DNA from: JASGDC01 sp047608145
GTDB taxonomy: Bacteria > Actinomycetota > Actinomycetes > Actinomycetales > Micrococcaceae
Direction of reading: 5' to 3'
Length of the DNA stretch: 64,000 bases
NCBI GenBank assembly: GCA_047608145.1
Contig: JASGDC010000015.1
Coordinates: 1 to 64,000 of the forward strand
Part shown: one piece after another, positions 26,281-35,439 of the stretch
How the letters are laid out: each line of letters starts with the position of its first letter
Position numbering within the stretch: position 1 is the first letter of the stretch
Notes under the pieces: model-generated
Seen by the model: the letters and a program-made list of their open reading frames with translations, nothing else
Told to the model about the DNA's origin: nothing
Databases searched by the model: none
Position numbers and translations under genes: made by a program

Positions 26281-26995
26281 TGACTTCCTTTTGAATTTCT
26301 GCTAACTGTTTAGTGCCAATCAATGCAAAATCAAGTAACTTATCTAGCTCATCTCGATCAAACGGAGCAGCTTCAGCAGTACCTTGAACTTCAATAAATT
26401 TCCCTGAGCCAGTTACTACAACATTCATATCTGTTTCTGCCTGAGAATCTTCTTCATAAGGTAAATCTAGAACTGGCTTACCCTTAACAATACCCACGCT
26501 AATTGCTGATACTGAATCCTTTAAGACCGGAGTATGACTATGCACTAGCTTTTCCTTTTTTGCCCAATTAACAGCTTCCGCAAGTGCAACATAAGCACCG
26601 GTAATTGCAGCAGTACGGGTACCACCATCTGCTTGAATAACATCACAGTCGATTTGCACCATATTTTCACCGAGCGCTTCCATGTTTACAATTGTGCGTA
26701 ATGACCTACCAATAAGCCGTGAAATCTCATGAGTACGACCACCAATCTTACCTTTTCGTGATTCACGTCCAGAACGAGTATGAGTAGCACGAGGCAACAT
26801 TTCATATTCTGCTGTTACCCAACCTTTTCCCTTACCTTCCATCCATCTTGGGACTTTACTGGTAAAAGAAGCAGTAACTAAAACTACAGTATTTCCGAAA
26901 CTTACTTTTGCAGAGCCTTCTGCATATGCACTCCAACCCTTTTCAATAGTAATTTCCCGGGTTTCATCGGCTTTTCGACCATCAAATCTTGTCAT
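26270..26995 (-). CDS. rph: Ribonuclease PH
   Basis: RNase PH removes 3' residues from tRNA precursors by phosphorolysis. The 241-residue protein starts RFDGRKADETREITIEKGW, and contains SGRESRKGKIGGRTHEISRLIGRSLR, DCDVIQADGGTRTAAITG and the C-terminal core typical of the family. Its start touches the murI stop at 26995 and its end overlaps rdgB, so they are one operon. Confidence 0.97.
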   Translation of the reverse strand: MTRFDGRKADETREITIEKGWSAYAEGSAKVSFGNTVVLVTASFTSKVPRWMEGKGKGWVTAEYEMLPRATHTRSGRESRKGKIGGRTHEISRLIGRSLRTIVNMEALGENMVQIDCDVIQADGGTRTAAITGAYVALAEAVNWAKKEKLVHSHTPVLKDSVSAISVGIVKGKPVLDLPYEEDSQAETDMNVVVTGSGKFIEVQGTAEAAPFDRDELDKLLDFALIGTKQLAEIQKEVIDG

Positions 26996-27831
26996 TAGTT
27001 TTCCTCTTTTGGATAAATTGCGGTAATCTCTTCCACATGGCGTGCACTAGCTGCCTCTGGCCCCAAAAAACGGGTAGCAAGCTTAGTAAACTGTTCTGCA
27101 TCACCAGTAGAAATAAAATCATATTCTGGTTTTGAATCTTCAGGAGCAAAACCAACATTTTCCAATTCCCGATAAAGCTGCTGTGCAGTTTCCTCAGCAC
27201 TTGATACCAAAGCAACTTCAGGACCCATAATCGAAGCAATAATACCTGTTAATAATGGGTAGTGGGTACAACCTAGAATTAAAGTATCAGTACCTTTTTC
27301 TTGCAGTGGGGCAAGGTACTCTTCAGCAACTTGATGTAGTTCTGCCCCAGAAGTTATGCCCTTTTCTACAAACTCCACAAAGCGTGGACAAGCCTGTGTG
27401 GAAACTTCAATTTGTGGTGCTGCAGCAAATGCATCTTCATACGCTTTTGACTTAATAGTAGCAATCGTACCTATGACACCAATTTTATTATCACGAGTAG
27501 TTGCTACTGCTCTACGCACTGCTGGCTGAATTACTTCAATCACTGGAATATCATAGCGGTCAGTATAACGTTCACGAGCATCGCGCAATACTGCAGCTGA
27601 TGCTGAATTACAAGCAATAACTAAAGCTTTTACTCCTGTATCGACCAGTTCATCCATGATTCCCAATGAATAAGCGCGTACTTTTTCTAGTGGCAATGGC
27701 CCATAAGGTGCATGTTTGGTATCACCTACATAAATAATTGACTCTTGTGGCAATTGATCCATTATTGTGCGAGCTACGGTAAGTCCGCCTACTCCTGAAT
27801 CAAAAATTCCAATTGCACCTTTAGAATCCAT
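26995..27831 (-). CDS. murI: Glutamate racemase
   Basis: MurI makes D-glutamate for peptidoglycan. The 278-residue product has IGIFDSGVGGLTVARTI at the N-terminus and the two catalytic cysteines in VIACNSASAAVLRDAR (about residue 74) and LILGCTHYPLL (about residue 186). It begins directly after the DUF2017 gene. Unlike many actinobacteria there is no MBL-fold gene between murI and rph. Confidence 0.97.
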   Translation of the reverse strand: MDSKGAIGIFDSGVGGLTVARTIMDQLPQESIIYVGDTKHAPYGPLPLEKVRAYSLGIMDELVDTGVKALVIACNSASAAVLRDARERYTDRYDIPVIEVIQPAVRRAVATTRDNKIGVIGTIATIKSKAYEDAFAAAPQIEVSTQACPRFVEFVEKGITSGAELHQVAEEYLAPLQEKGTDTLILGCTHYPLLTGIIASIMGPEVALVSSAEETAQQLYRELENVGFAPEDSKPEYDFISTGDAEQFTKLATRFLGPEAASARHVEEITAIYPKEEN

Positions 27832-28383
27832 TTACATCTCCTTAAGCATGGCTTGCATTAGTGAATCTTGTAGCCACGATAAAAAATTATACGTCACAAT
27901 GAGATAGTCTTCATTGGTCTTTACATCGTTAAAATCTAACATGAATTGAATTTGCTCAGCTTGGACTTCATCTTTAATATCAAGCCTAGTAGCTATCACA
28001 ATACGCACACTATTAAGTGCTGCGGCGAAATCCATTGCTTCATCCGGTTTTAAAACTAATGGACCTTCACCACTTAGCAATTTAACTGCATTACGTAATT
28101 GTGAAAGTTTACGCTCTTTGACATTCATTTCACTTAATTTACGAAATTCAGTAGCTTCAGCCTCACTATCTTTTACCCCATCTGGAAAAAGTCGCTGTAG
28201 TACAGGGTCTTCTGGTCTTTTACCATCACTAATCCCTACTAGATCCGCTAATTCATCATCACTAGAATTTTCAGTACTAATCAACTCAATAACATCAACT
28301 AATAAATTACGAATAAAATCTTTTTCAGGTTTATTTAGTTGCGCGGTAAAACCTTTAGCACCGTTATAAAATTCACCTGCCAC
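27832..28383 (-). CDS. DUF2017 family protein
   Basis: A 183-residue soluble, mostly helical protein. Assignment is by its segment LNKPEKDFIRNLLVDVIELI and by its position immediately downstream of clpS and upstream of murI, the usual place of DUF2017 genes in actinobacteria. Function is unknown; constant linkage to clpS suggests a link to regulated proteolysis, which is inference. Confidence 0.85.
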   Translation of the reverse strand: MAGEFYNGAKGFTAQLNKPEKDFIRNLLVDVIELISTENSSDDELADLVGISDGKRPEDPVLQRLFPDGVKDSEAEATEFRKLSEMNVKERKLSQLRNAVKLLSGEGPLVLKPDEAMDFAAALNSVRIVIATRLDIKDEVQAEQIQFMLDFNDVKTNEDYLIVTYNFLSWLQDSLMQAMLKEM

Positions 28384-28674
28384 TTATGCGTCTTCTTTCT
28401 GATAGGTAGCCCATAACCCATAAGAATGCATAGCTTCTGTATGGCGTTCCATCTCTTCTTTATTGCCAATAGCAACCACTGCTTTACCCTCATTGTGTAC
28501 TTGTATCATTAACCTATCGGCTTCAGCTGCAGAATAACCAAAGTGTTTTCTAAATACGAAAGCTACATAGGTCATTAGATTTACTGGATCATTCCAAACT
28601 ATAGTCACCCATGGTGCTTCCCTGGCAGTTTCCGAGGAAGGTTCAGTTATTTCGTGCGATAACAGTGTACTCAT
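28384..28674 (-). CDS. clpS: ATP-dependent Clp protease adaptor ClpS
   Basis: ClpS delivers N-end-rule substrates to the Clp unfoldase. The 96-residue protein contains the N-degron pocket region WVTIVWNDPVNLMTYVAFVFRK and the metal-pocket helix LMIQVHNEGKAVV. The message appears leaderless: a -10 TAGAAT (28686-28681) ends 6 bases before the ATG. It is divergent from pncB, only 25 bases away. Confidence 0.95.
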   Translation of the reverse strand: MSTLLSHEITEPSSETAREAPWVTIVWNDPVNLMTYVAFVFRKHFGYSAAEADRLMIQVHNEGKAVVAIGNKEEMERHTEAMHSYGLWATYQKEDA

Positions 28675-28680
28675 ATAAAA

Positions 28681-28693
28681 ATTCTACTATGCT
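28681..28693. promoter_or_regulatory. Back-to-back -10 boxes of clpS and pncB
   Basis: In a 25-base gap the minus-strand -10 TAGAAT (28686-28681) and the plus-strand -10 TATGCT (28688-28693) are separated by one base. Each ends 6 bases before its own ATG. The two -35 regions must lie inside the coding start of the opposite gene. Confidence 0.6.
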
Positions 28694-28699
28694 ATAGTC

Positions 28700-29998
28700 A
28701 TGGACTCTAGCGCATTAATGACAGATCATTATGAACTTACTATGCTCCAGGCTGCTTTGCACTCTGGCACTGCACATCGCAAATGTGTATTTGAAGCTTT
28801 TGCTCGAAAACTCCCTGACGGTCGCCGCTACGGTGTAGTAGCAGGTACTGGACGGCTCTTAGAATTATTGAAAAATTTTACTTTCGATGAAGAAGAAATC
28901 GACTTCTTACGTAAAAATAAGATCGTCAATGAAGAGACTTTAGACTATTTAAGAGACTACAAGTTTTCAGGAAATATTTATGGGTATCCTGAAGGTGAAC
29001 TCTACTTCCCTAACTCCCCGATTCTGATTGTGGAGGGAACTTTTGCCGAAGCTTGTATTATTGAAACTTTGGTCCTTTCGGTTTTGAACCATGATAGTGC
29101 CATTGCTTCTGCAGCCGCACGTATGATTGGTGTTGCGGAAAATCGTCCTTGTATTGAGATGGGAACTCGTAGAACTCACGAAGAAAGTGCCGTTGCTGCC
29201 GCTCGTGCTGCAGCTATCGTAGGTTTTGCGACAACTTCTAACCTAGAAGCTGGTCTTCGTTACGGTATTCCAACTCAAGGTACTTCAGCTCACTCCTTTA
29301 CTTTGTTACATGATAGTGAAGCAGAAGCCTTTAAAGCACAGATTGAATCTCTGGGTAAAAATACTACTTTGTTAGTTGATACTTATGATGTTGACAATGC
29401 TGTTCGTACAGCTGTAGATCTTGCTGGCCCCGAACTAGGTGGCGTTCGTCTTGATTCAGGAGATCTTGCCTCACAAGCAAAATCCGTACGGAAACTGCTT
29501 GATTCGTTAGGTGCTACTAAAGCTCGCATTGTAGTCACAAGTGATCTTGATGAATATGCAATTGCAGCACTTCAAGCGGCACCTGTTGATGGTTATGGAG
29601 TTGGAACTCAGCTAGTTACGGGCTCTGGACATCCTACTGCCGCAATGGTTTATAAACTAGTTTCTCATGAAGATAAAGATGGAAAACAACTAGCAGTAGC
29701 TAAAAAAGCAAGTGGTAAAAAGTCAATCGGTGGACGTAAATACGCATATCGCGAGTTAGCTAATGATATAGCTAAAACTGAGGTTATTAGTACTAATCCT
29801 GGTTACAAAGCTACCGATAATGAACGCTCAATTCTGGCGCAACTAGTTAAAGACGGAAAAATCAATGATGAGTACACTGGTGAAATTGGAGTTGCAAATG
29901 CACAAAAACGTTTCAAAAAGGCTTTTGCCGAACTACCTGAAAAAGGTTTAAGCCTACAAAAAGGCGATCCAATCATCAACACCATATTTAAGGATTAA
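28700..29998 (+). CDS. pncB: Nicotinate phosphoribosyltransferase
   Basis: PncB converts nicotinate and PRPP to nicotinate mononucleotide in NAD salvage. The 432-residue protein starts ALMTDHYELTMLQAALHSG and contains EMGTRRTHEESAVAAARAA, YGIPTQGTSAHSFTL and GVRLDSGDL, the PRPP and nicotinate site motifs of the family. It is followed 2 bases later by pncA, giving a complete two-step salvage unit from nicotinamide. Confidence 0.96.
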   Translation: MDSSALMTDHYELTMLQAALHSGTAHRKCVFEAFARKLPDGRRYGVVAGTGRLLELLKNFTFDEEEIDFLRKNKIVNEETLDYLRDYKFSGNIYGYPEGELYFPNSPILIVEGTFAEACIIETLVLSVLNHDSAIASAAARMIGVAENRPCIEMGTRRTHEESAVAAARAAAIVGFATTSNLEAGLRYGIPTQGTSAHSFTLLHDSEAEAFKAQIESLGKNTTLLVDTYDVDNAVRTAVDLAGPELGGVRLDSGDLASQAKSVRKLLDSLGATKARIVVTSDLDEYAIAALQAAPVDGYGVGTQLVTGSGHPTAAMVYKLVSHEDKDGKQLAVAKKASGKKSIGGRKYAYRELANDIAKTEVISTNPGYKATDNERSILAQLVKDGKINDEYTGEIGVANAQKRFKKAFAELPEKGLSLQKGDPIINTIFKD

Positions 29999-30000
29999 TC

Positions 30001-30585
30001 ATGAAAAAAGCATTATTAGTAGTAGATGTACAAAATGACTTTTGTGAAGGCGGTTCACTAGCAGTCGAAGGCGGCGCTCAAGCTGCTACTGACATCACTA
30101 GCTACATTGAAGAAAATGGCGATAACTACGACTACATTATTGCGAGTAAAGATTGGCATATCGAACCAGGCAGTCATTTTAGCGATAATCCTGACTTTGT
30201 TGATTCTTGGCCACCGCATTGTGTAGTTGGCACTGAAGGATCTGAATTCCATCCAAATCTTCAATTTAGAGATTTTGACGCAGTCTTTTACAAAGGGCAA
30301 TATGATGCAGCATACTCTGCTTTCGAAGGGGTCCTTGCTGATACAGATGATTCAAGTAAATACGATACTGATGTAACACTTTCAGACTGGTTAAATAAAA
30401 ATGATATTAAACAGCTTGATCTAGTTGGTATTGCTAGCGAATACTGTGTACAAGCTTCTGCCGAAGACTCTGCTAAGAATGACTTAAACACAACCGTCCT
30501 AATCGAATTAACCGCAGCTATTTATCCCGACAAACTCAAAGAAGCAACAAATAAAATGGAAGCTGAAGGCATCAAAATTAAATAA
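30001..30585 (+). CDS. pncA: Nicotinamidase
   Basis: PncA hydrolyses nicotinamide to nicotinate, the substrate of the upstream PncB; in mycobacteria it also activates pyrazinamide. The 194-residue protein has the catalytic Asp in LVVDVQNDFCEGGSL, the metal ligands in SKDWHIEPGSHF, the catalytic Lys in VFYKGQYDAAYSAF and the nucleophilic Cys in GIASEYCVQASA. All catalytic residues are present. A strong terminator follows. Confidence 0.95.
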   Translation: MKKALLVVDVQNDFCEGGSLAVEGGAQAATDITSYIEENGDNYDYIIASKDWHIEPGSHFSDNPDFVDSWPPHCVVGTEGSEFHPNLQFRDFDAVFYKGQYDAAYSAFEGVLADTDDSSKYDTDVTLSDWLNKNDIKQLDLVGIASEYCVQASAEDSAKNDLNTTVLIELTAAIYPDKLKEATNKMEAEGIKIK

Positions 30586-30633
30586 ACTTTGGGGCTTATA
30601 TATTTAAGTACCTAGCACCAATTAGGGCATGAA

Positions 30634-30688
30634 AATAGTGGCTAGTAACTAACGATAGGTGTTTGTTACTAGCCACTATTTTTTTTAC
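30634..30688 (+). terminator. Strong terminator after pncBA
   Basis: A perfect 16-base-pair stem (30634-30649 with 30665-30680, arms beginning AATAGTGGCTAG) is followed by a run of T. Confidence 0.9.
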
Positions 30689-31072
30689 ATCGTTTAAGCG
30701 GTAGCTTTGCGGCTTGTGATAGTAATGACCCTGCGTACGGACCTAAAGGCTCACCTTACACCATCACATACAAAGCAACAATAACGCCATCAAATCCTTC
30801 AGAAACTCCAACCGGACAAGTTGATTACCTTACAGGTTATGAAGCAACGAAAAAATTTTGAGAGCAGTTTTGTTCTTGAATTACCGGGACACGCAAATAC
30901 TGACCCAGAAAGCTCAGCAAAACTACACACAGAAAGTCCATATGATTCAAAAGCAACAACTACCTGTGAAATCCTCATCAATGGACACACTGTTGCTAAA
31001 GATCAAAACATAGGATCATCACCTTGTGACGCACATGATTATTATCTAGACCCAATAGGATTAAAAAACTAG
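30688..31072 (+). pseudogene. Secreted lipoprotein remnant, MmpS-like
   Basis: The frame opens with a lipobox-like LSGSFAACDSND without a start codon or full signal peptide, then GSPYTITYKATITPS up to EATKKF and a stop. One base frame away it continues as KNFESSFVLELPGHANTDPE to TTTCEILINGHTVAKDQN, which resembles the C-terminal part of MmpS-like secreted proteins. The shift lies in a run of six A near 30850; five A would restore one frame. The 5' end is lost at the pncA terminator. The region 31073-31266 shows no gene. Confidence 0.55.
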
Positions 31073-31266
31073 AACTGAGAATTGAATACTTACTGGGTAA
31101 TTCAATAAACACAGCCCGGGGAATCATTAATAAAAGTTGCAGAAAATGATTACAATAATAATTTTTCCAACGACTTCATGAACGAACTCAACTAGTAGGT
31201 ATCAGCGTAAGAAAATTGTCAACTCTGACTACAAGTCAGTACCAAAAACATTCCAGGGGCTCAATT

Positions 31267-31604
31267 TTAGTCAATACTGAAAAGTAGTTTATATATCGAA
31301 ATGATTTCTGTTAGTTCTTCTTTGGATACTTTTTCTATGATGCTGTCTTTTGTGACTTTTCCTGCGTGTAAGTCTAGAGCTATGGTTTGATCTAGCATGA
31401 CTTTGCCGTGAATTTCTTTAGTACTTTTTAATGTTAAATATGTTGGGAAGTTTCTCATTGTGCTGCTAATTGGAGCCACTATTGTCATATTTGTTGCTTT
31501 AGAAACTAGGTCATTGCTTAAGGCTATTGCAGGGCGTCGTTTCATTTGTTCACGCCCACGACTGGGACTAAAATTACGTAGAATATGTCTCCTTATTTTA
31601 CCAT
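31267..31604 (-). pseudogene. mazF: mRNA interferase toxin, MazF/PemK family, broken
   Basis: The intact part (31267-31545) reads KRRPAIALSNDLVSKATNMTIVAPIS and ends ISIYKLLFSID, matching MazF. The N-terminal strand is encoded upstream but destroyed: from the ATG at 31604 the frame reads MVK, then a TAA at the codon that should give Arg, then GDIFYV, then loses one A so that NFSPSRGREQ continues only in the next frame. The internal ATG used by the remaining frame would omit the first strand and catalytic loop. It overlaps the ancestral mazE stop, as usual for mazEF. Confidence 0.75.
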
Positions 31605-31863
31605 TCTAATTCGTTACCTTCAGCTTTTCCCCATTCTAACTCGCTGTTACGATGCCCGTCGTCTTTCCACCCTGCGAACACAACTCATAAATACTTGTTG
31701 GCTGCTTCTGTATCGGAGTCATCATAATTACGTTATCTTTTACCGTTATAGACATAGCTTGATTTTCTTTTAAACCTAATTCTTTAACGATCCGACTAGG
31801 TATTCTAGTTGCCTTAGAATTCCCCCATTGAGTTATTCTAGTTTCACTTTCTAGAGCATGCAT
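31598..31863 (-). pseudogene. mazE: Antitoxin, MazE/AbrB family, frameshifted
   Basis: The N-terminal DNA-binding domain is intact (TRITQWGNSKATRIPSRIVKEL, residues 8-30) and the present frame runs to 31636. A two-base TG insertion after IYEL shifts the frame; removing it restores FAGWKDDGHRNSELEWGKAE and the terminal NELEW, the typical toxin-wrapping tail. The surviving 75-residue product could still bind its operator but not neutralise a toxin. A dyad lies just upstream. Confidence 0.75.
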
Positions 31864-31897
31864 TATGTTTCCCTTTACTAAGATAATTTTAATAAAA

Positions 31898-31916
31898 GTA
31901 TCTACTACGTAGATAC
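31898..31916. promoter_or_regulatory. Dyad upstream of mazE, probable autoregulatory operator
   Basis: Arms GTATCTA (31898-31904) and TAGATAC (31910-31916) are separated by 5 bases, 35 bases upstream of the mazE start. MazE-type antitoxins usually repress their own operon through such dyads. Confidence 0.5.
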
Positions 31917-32054
31917 ATTAAAGCAAAGACAACTATACAAGAATCCTAATTATACAAAACAGTAACAAAAGACAATCCAAAACTACCCAGAATATAAACA
32001 AACCATCCTCAATTAAAGAAGTTAAGTACATAGCCCCCTGAACTTTATATAACA

Positions 32055-32089
32055 AAAATGAGATGGTAACTATAACCACCTCATTTTTT
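32055..32089 (-). terminator. Terminator after yceI
   Basis: On the minus strand AATGAGGTGGT pairs with ACCATCTCATT (one G-U pair) and is followed by a T run, 15 bases past the yceI stop. Confidence 0.7.
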
Positions 32090-32103
32090 ATTTGAAAGGG
32101 ATA

Positions 32104-32637
32104 TTATTCTTTAATTAGGCTAGCATCAATCACAATCTTTACTTTGTCAGATACTAATACGCCACCAGCTTCAAGAGCTGCGTTCCATGTTAGACCATAA
32201 TCTTTACGATTGATAGTAGTTTCAGCTTCAAAACCTGCACGAGTGTTACCCATTGGGTCGCCAACTGTACCGTTATATGTAGTCTCTAATTCTACTTCTT
32301 TAGTAGTATCTAGAATAGTCAGTTCACCTTTAATAGTGAGACCTTCTTGACTACCTGAGCAATCAGTAGCTTTAAAAGTAATCTCTGGGTACTGCTCAAC
32401 TTTGAAAAAGTCATCACCTTTAAGATGTGCATCACGCTGTTCATTGTGAGTAGTAATGCTTGCAGTCTTCATAGTAGCTTCAAGAGTAGTATCTTTTGGA
32501 TCTTCTGCGACAACAAAAGTCGCTTCAACATCTTCAAAACTACCGCGAACCTTTGAAATACCAGCGTGACGGACTTCAAATCCTACTTCACTGTGAGCTG
32601 GATCTAGTTTATATGTACCTGGTGCGATTGATGACAT
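32104..32637 (-). CDS. YceI family protein
   Basis: A 177-residue lipocalin-like protein of the YceI family, which binds isoprenoid or other lipophilic chains. Characteristic segments are GTYKLDPAHSEVGFEVRHAGISKVRGSF at the start, HLKGDDFFKVEQYPEITFKA, and the NRKDYGLTWN stretch. There is no signal peptide, so it is the cytoplasmic type found in actinobacteria. An AGGAGG ribosome site precedes the ATG. The repeated near-palindromic motif lies about 105 bases upstream. Confidence 0.9.
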   Translation of the reverse strand: MSSIAPGTYKLDPAHSEVGFEVRHAGISKVRGSFEDVEATFVVAEDPKDTTLEATMKTASITTHNEQRDAHLKGDDFFKVEQYPEITFKATDCSGSQEGLTIKGELTILDTTKEVELETTYNGTVGDPMGNTRAGFEAETTINRKDYGLTWNAALEAGGVLVSDKVKIVIDASLIKE

Positions 32638-32741
32638 TTTAACCTCCTGATTAAAGTTTCATTTTATTTAACGTTACTAAAACAAACACTTGTTCATTTT
32701 TATTCCACCAAGTAAAAATCTGCCGTGCGTTTCAGCACATA

Positions 32742-32763
32742 ACGTGTGTTTAAACATACTGAA
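32742..32763. repeat. Near-palindromic motif, copy 2
   Basis: GTGTGTTTAAACATACTGAA (32744-32763) differs from the copy at 19260-19279 in one base. It lies upstream of yceI, a plausible operator position. Confidence 0.45.
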
Positions 32764-32860
32764 GATGATGAAAAGTACTGACAAAAGAGTAAACCAAAAG
32801 CAATAGCTGAAAGAAAGTCCAAAACTTACGAAAAAAGGCTACTGTTTTGCTTACAATATG

Positions 32861-34618
32861 CTATTTGCGCCCGACGAACCAACCACGGATTTTTACAATC
32901 CGTTTTTCAATTTGCTCTCGAGTTGCCTGCGGCACTGCTGGACCGCCAGAGTGTTCACGAAGTTTGTTATGGATTACACCATGCGGTGTACCTGAACGGG
33001 CACTCCATGCAGATACTAACTTTGAAAGCTCAGAACGTAACTCTTTTAATTGTTTATGATCAGAAGCTGGCGTGGCCTTAGCCTGATTCTTTTGCTGCTC
33101 CTTTTGGTGTTTGTGCAAAAGCTCCTTCACTTGTTCAGGTTCAAGTAAACCTGGAATACCAAGAAAGTCCATCTCTTCATCAGAACCTGCCCAAGTATAG
33201 GTTCCAAATTCACCACCATCAAAAATTGCTTTATCGAAAGCTGCTTGGGAATCTAATGCCTTAAATTCTTCTTTGGTAAGCTCATCACTAGCAGAATCTT
33301 GTTTATTAGCAGCCTCAATTAATGCATCATCCAAACCTTCTTCACGGCTTTTTGGTTGTAACACATGGTCGCGTTCTTTCTCTAATTCGTTGGCATGCAC
33401 TAATAAATTAGGCACTGATGGCAAAAATATTGAGGCCACCTCACCACGTCTACGAGCACGCACATAACGACCAACTGCTTGGGCAAAAAACAAAGAAGTA
33501 GAAATACTGGTAGCATAAACGCCTACCATCAAGCGTGGAATATCAACACCTTCAGAAACCATACGCACCGCAACCATCCAAAGCTCATCGTTGTCACTGA
33601 AATTCTCAATGGTATCTTTAGCTTTTGCATCATCAGAAAGTACCAATACTGGTTTAATACCAGTTAGCTCCTTAACCAGATTTGCATAAGCACGAGCATC
33701 ATCATGGTTACTTGCGATAATCAACCCTGCAGCATCTGTAACAGATTTCCGAACTTCTAATAGTCGCTTATGTGCCGCTGTAATAACTTGTTTCATCCAA
33801 TTGCCATTAGGATCAAGCGCAGTTCGCCATGCTTTTGCAGTTACATCCTTAGTAGCTGCCTCACCTAAGTATGACTCCATCTCATCACCGACACTATTGC
33901 GCCAACGAGTATGTCCAGAATAAGCATGAAAGATTACCGGACGCACCACTTTATCTTCAAGTGCCTGTGAATACCCATATGAATAGTCAGCTCTAGAACG
34001 TGCAACTCCAGCGCTGTCTTTTTCATAACGGACAAACGGTATGACCGAATCATCGGAACGAAATGGTGTTCCAGTAAGAGCTAACCTGCGCTTAGCACCA
34101 TCAAAGGCTTCTAAAACAGCATCACCCCACGAACGGGCGTCTCCTGCATGATGAATCTCATCAAAAATTACTAATGTTTTGGCGTTTTCAGTTTTAGCGC
34201 TATGCAATGCAGGTTTATTTGCTACTTGAGCATAAGTTACTGCAATACCAATGTATTGGCGACCATGTGCCCCATCAGAGTTTTTAAAACTTGGATCAAT
34301 CTTTAAATTTACTCGTGCTGCTGACTCAGCCCACTGGTTTTTTAAGGGTTCAGTGGGAACCACAATAATAATACGATCTATAGTATTTCTATCAATCAAT
34401 TCTCTAGCTAACCGCAAAGCAAAAGTAGTCTTCCCCGCACCAGGAGTTGCTACAGTCATGAAGTCTCCAGGTTCAGTCTCAAAATACTTTGTTAAAGCTT
34501 CTTGCTGCCAAGCGCGTAACTTATCACTAGTACCCCAGGCAGCACGATGTGGGTATGCTGGGGTTAGCTTAGTAGGTTCATTAGTTTCAAAGAGAGAAAA
34601 GAGGTCTTCTTGAGTCAT
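32861..34618 (-). CDS. DEAD/DEAH-box (superfamily 2) helicase
   Basis: A 585-residue SF2 helicase in the XPB/RadD-like group. Visible motifs are the Q-like LRAWQQEAL, Walker A VATPGAGKTTFAL, DEIHH in LVIFDEIHHAG, motif III LTGTPFRSDD, and motif VI QAVGRYVRARRRG. A C-terminal extension of about 150 residues is rich in charged residues and contains a helical LRSELSKLVSAWSARSG segment. The group is common in actinobacteria and is presumed to act in DNA repair or nucleic acid remodelling. It stands alone. Confidence 0.88.
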   Translation of the reverse strand: MTQEDLFSLFETNEPTKLTPAYPHRAAWGTSDKLRAWQQEALTKYFETEPGDFMTVATPGAGKTTFALRLARELIDRNTIDRIIIVVPTEPLKNQWAESAARVNLKIDPSFKNSDGAHGRQYIGIAVTYAQVANKPALHSAKTENAKTLVIFDEIHHAGDARSWGDAVLEAFDGAKRRLALTGTPFRSDDSVIPFVRYEKDSAGVARSRADYSYGYSQALEDKVVRPVIFHAYSGHTRWRNSVGDEMESYLGEAATKDVTAKAWRTALDPNGNWMKQVITAAHKRLLEVRKSVTDAAGLIIASNHDDARAYANLVKELTGIKPVLVLSDDAKAKDTIENFSDNDELWMVAVRMVSEGVDIPRLMVGVYATSISTSLFFAQAVGRYVRARRRGEVASIFLPSVPNLLVHANELEKERDHVLQPKSREEGLDDALIEAANKQDSASDELTKEEFKALDSQAAFDKAIFDGGEFGTYTWAGSDEEMDFLGIPGLLEPEQVKELLHKHQKEQQKNQAKATPASDHKQLKELRSELSKLVSAWSARSGTPHGVIHNKLREHSGGPAVPQATREQIEKRIVKIRGWFVGRK

Positions 34619-34643
34619 ATCTTTTCTAGTTTACTAGCAAAAA

Positions 34644-35330
34644 CTAAATTTGTAATTCTTCAGATTCTGGAAATTCTAATTGCTTTGTTTTCGTAGGCTG
34701 AAGACGCAAAACATGCACTACATCGTTTTTATCCGCATCAGTTTCTGGGTTAAACTCTTTTTCATCTCCGTGTAGCACATAAAGTGAAAAAGTCTCAATT
34801 AAACCTTTTTGAGATAAAGTTACTTGTCCATAATAAGGACCCGGTTGCTGTGCCAAAGCACTTTGATCTAACGCTTCACTTAATCTTTTCGCCCATTTTT
34901 CTGGAGCCTGTTCTTGAAAAGCTTCTGGTTTAATGACTACTTGGAATTTATTTTCAGTAACTTCTTTAGCTTCAGTAACTGCGTAAAGCCAAAATAATAA
35001 CCAAATCTGGGAAGAGGCAATACCTACAGATTCAAAAGACACACAACCAATACCAGCTGAACTATCATGATCTTTCCCTGGTTTTTCAATAATAACTTTC
35101 GTTACATCCAAATAACTTAAAGTAACTTCTCTACTAGGAAGCCCCTTAGGATTTACTTTAACTACAGAAGTTTCAGCAACCATTTGGCTTGCTTTAATGT
35201 CACAATAACCGTGAGTAATATTTAACGGACTTCCCGATACCACTGCATTAACTTCAAAGTCATAAGTTGATTGACGAATCGTCGCAAGTAAAGCTTCTCG
35301 GATTTTTTGGGTTTCACTCATACTTATCAC
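34644..35330 (-). CDS. Hypothetical protein
   Basis: I do not recognise this 228-residue protein. It has no membrane segments or signal peptide, although IWLLFWLYAV (about residue 110) is hydrophobic. The composition is mixed alpha/beta and acidic at the C-terminus. The start is a GTG at 35330 or an ATG 9 bases later (MSETQKIREALLATI). It lies 25 bases upstream of the helicase gene on the same strand and may be co-transcribed with it. Confidence 0.6.
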   Translation of the reverse strand: MISMSETQKIREALLATIRQSTYDFEVNAVVSGSPLNITHGYCDIKASQMVAETSVVKVNPKGLPSREVTLSYLDVTKVIIEKPGKDHDSSAGIGCVSFESVGIASSQIWLLFWLYAVTEAKEVTENKFQVVIKPEAFQEQAPEKWAKRLSEALDQSALAQQPGPYYGQVTLSQKGLIETFSLYVLHGDEKEFNPETDADKNDVVHVLRLQPTKTKQLEFPESEELQI

Positions 35331-35439
35331 TTTAGAACTAATTAATTAAGCTGACTAGTATTTAAGATAAATTACTAACAAAAACCTTATAGTTATTAGT
35401 GAAATTGTAGCTTATCCTTAAATATAGGAGGATTTAATT

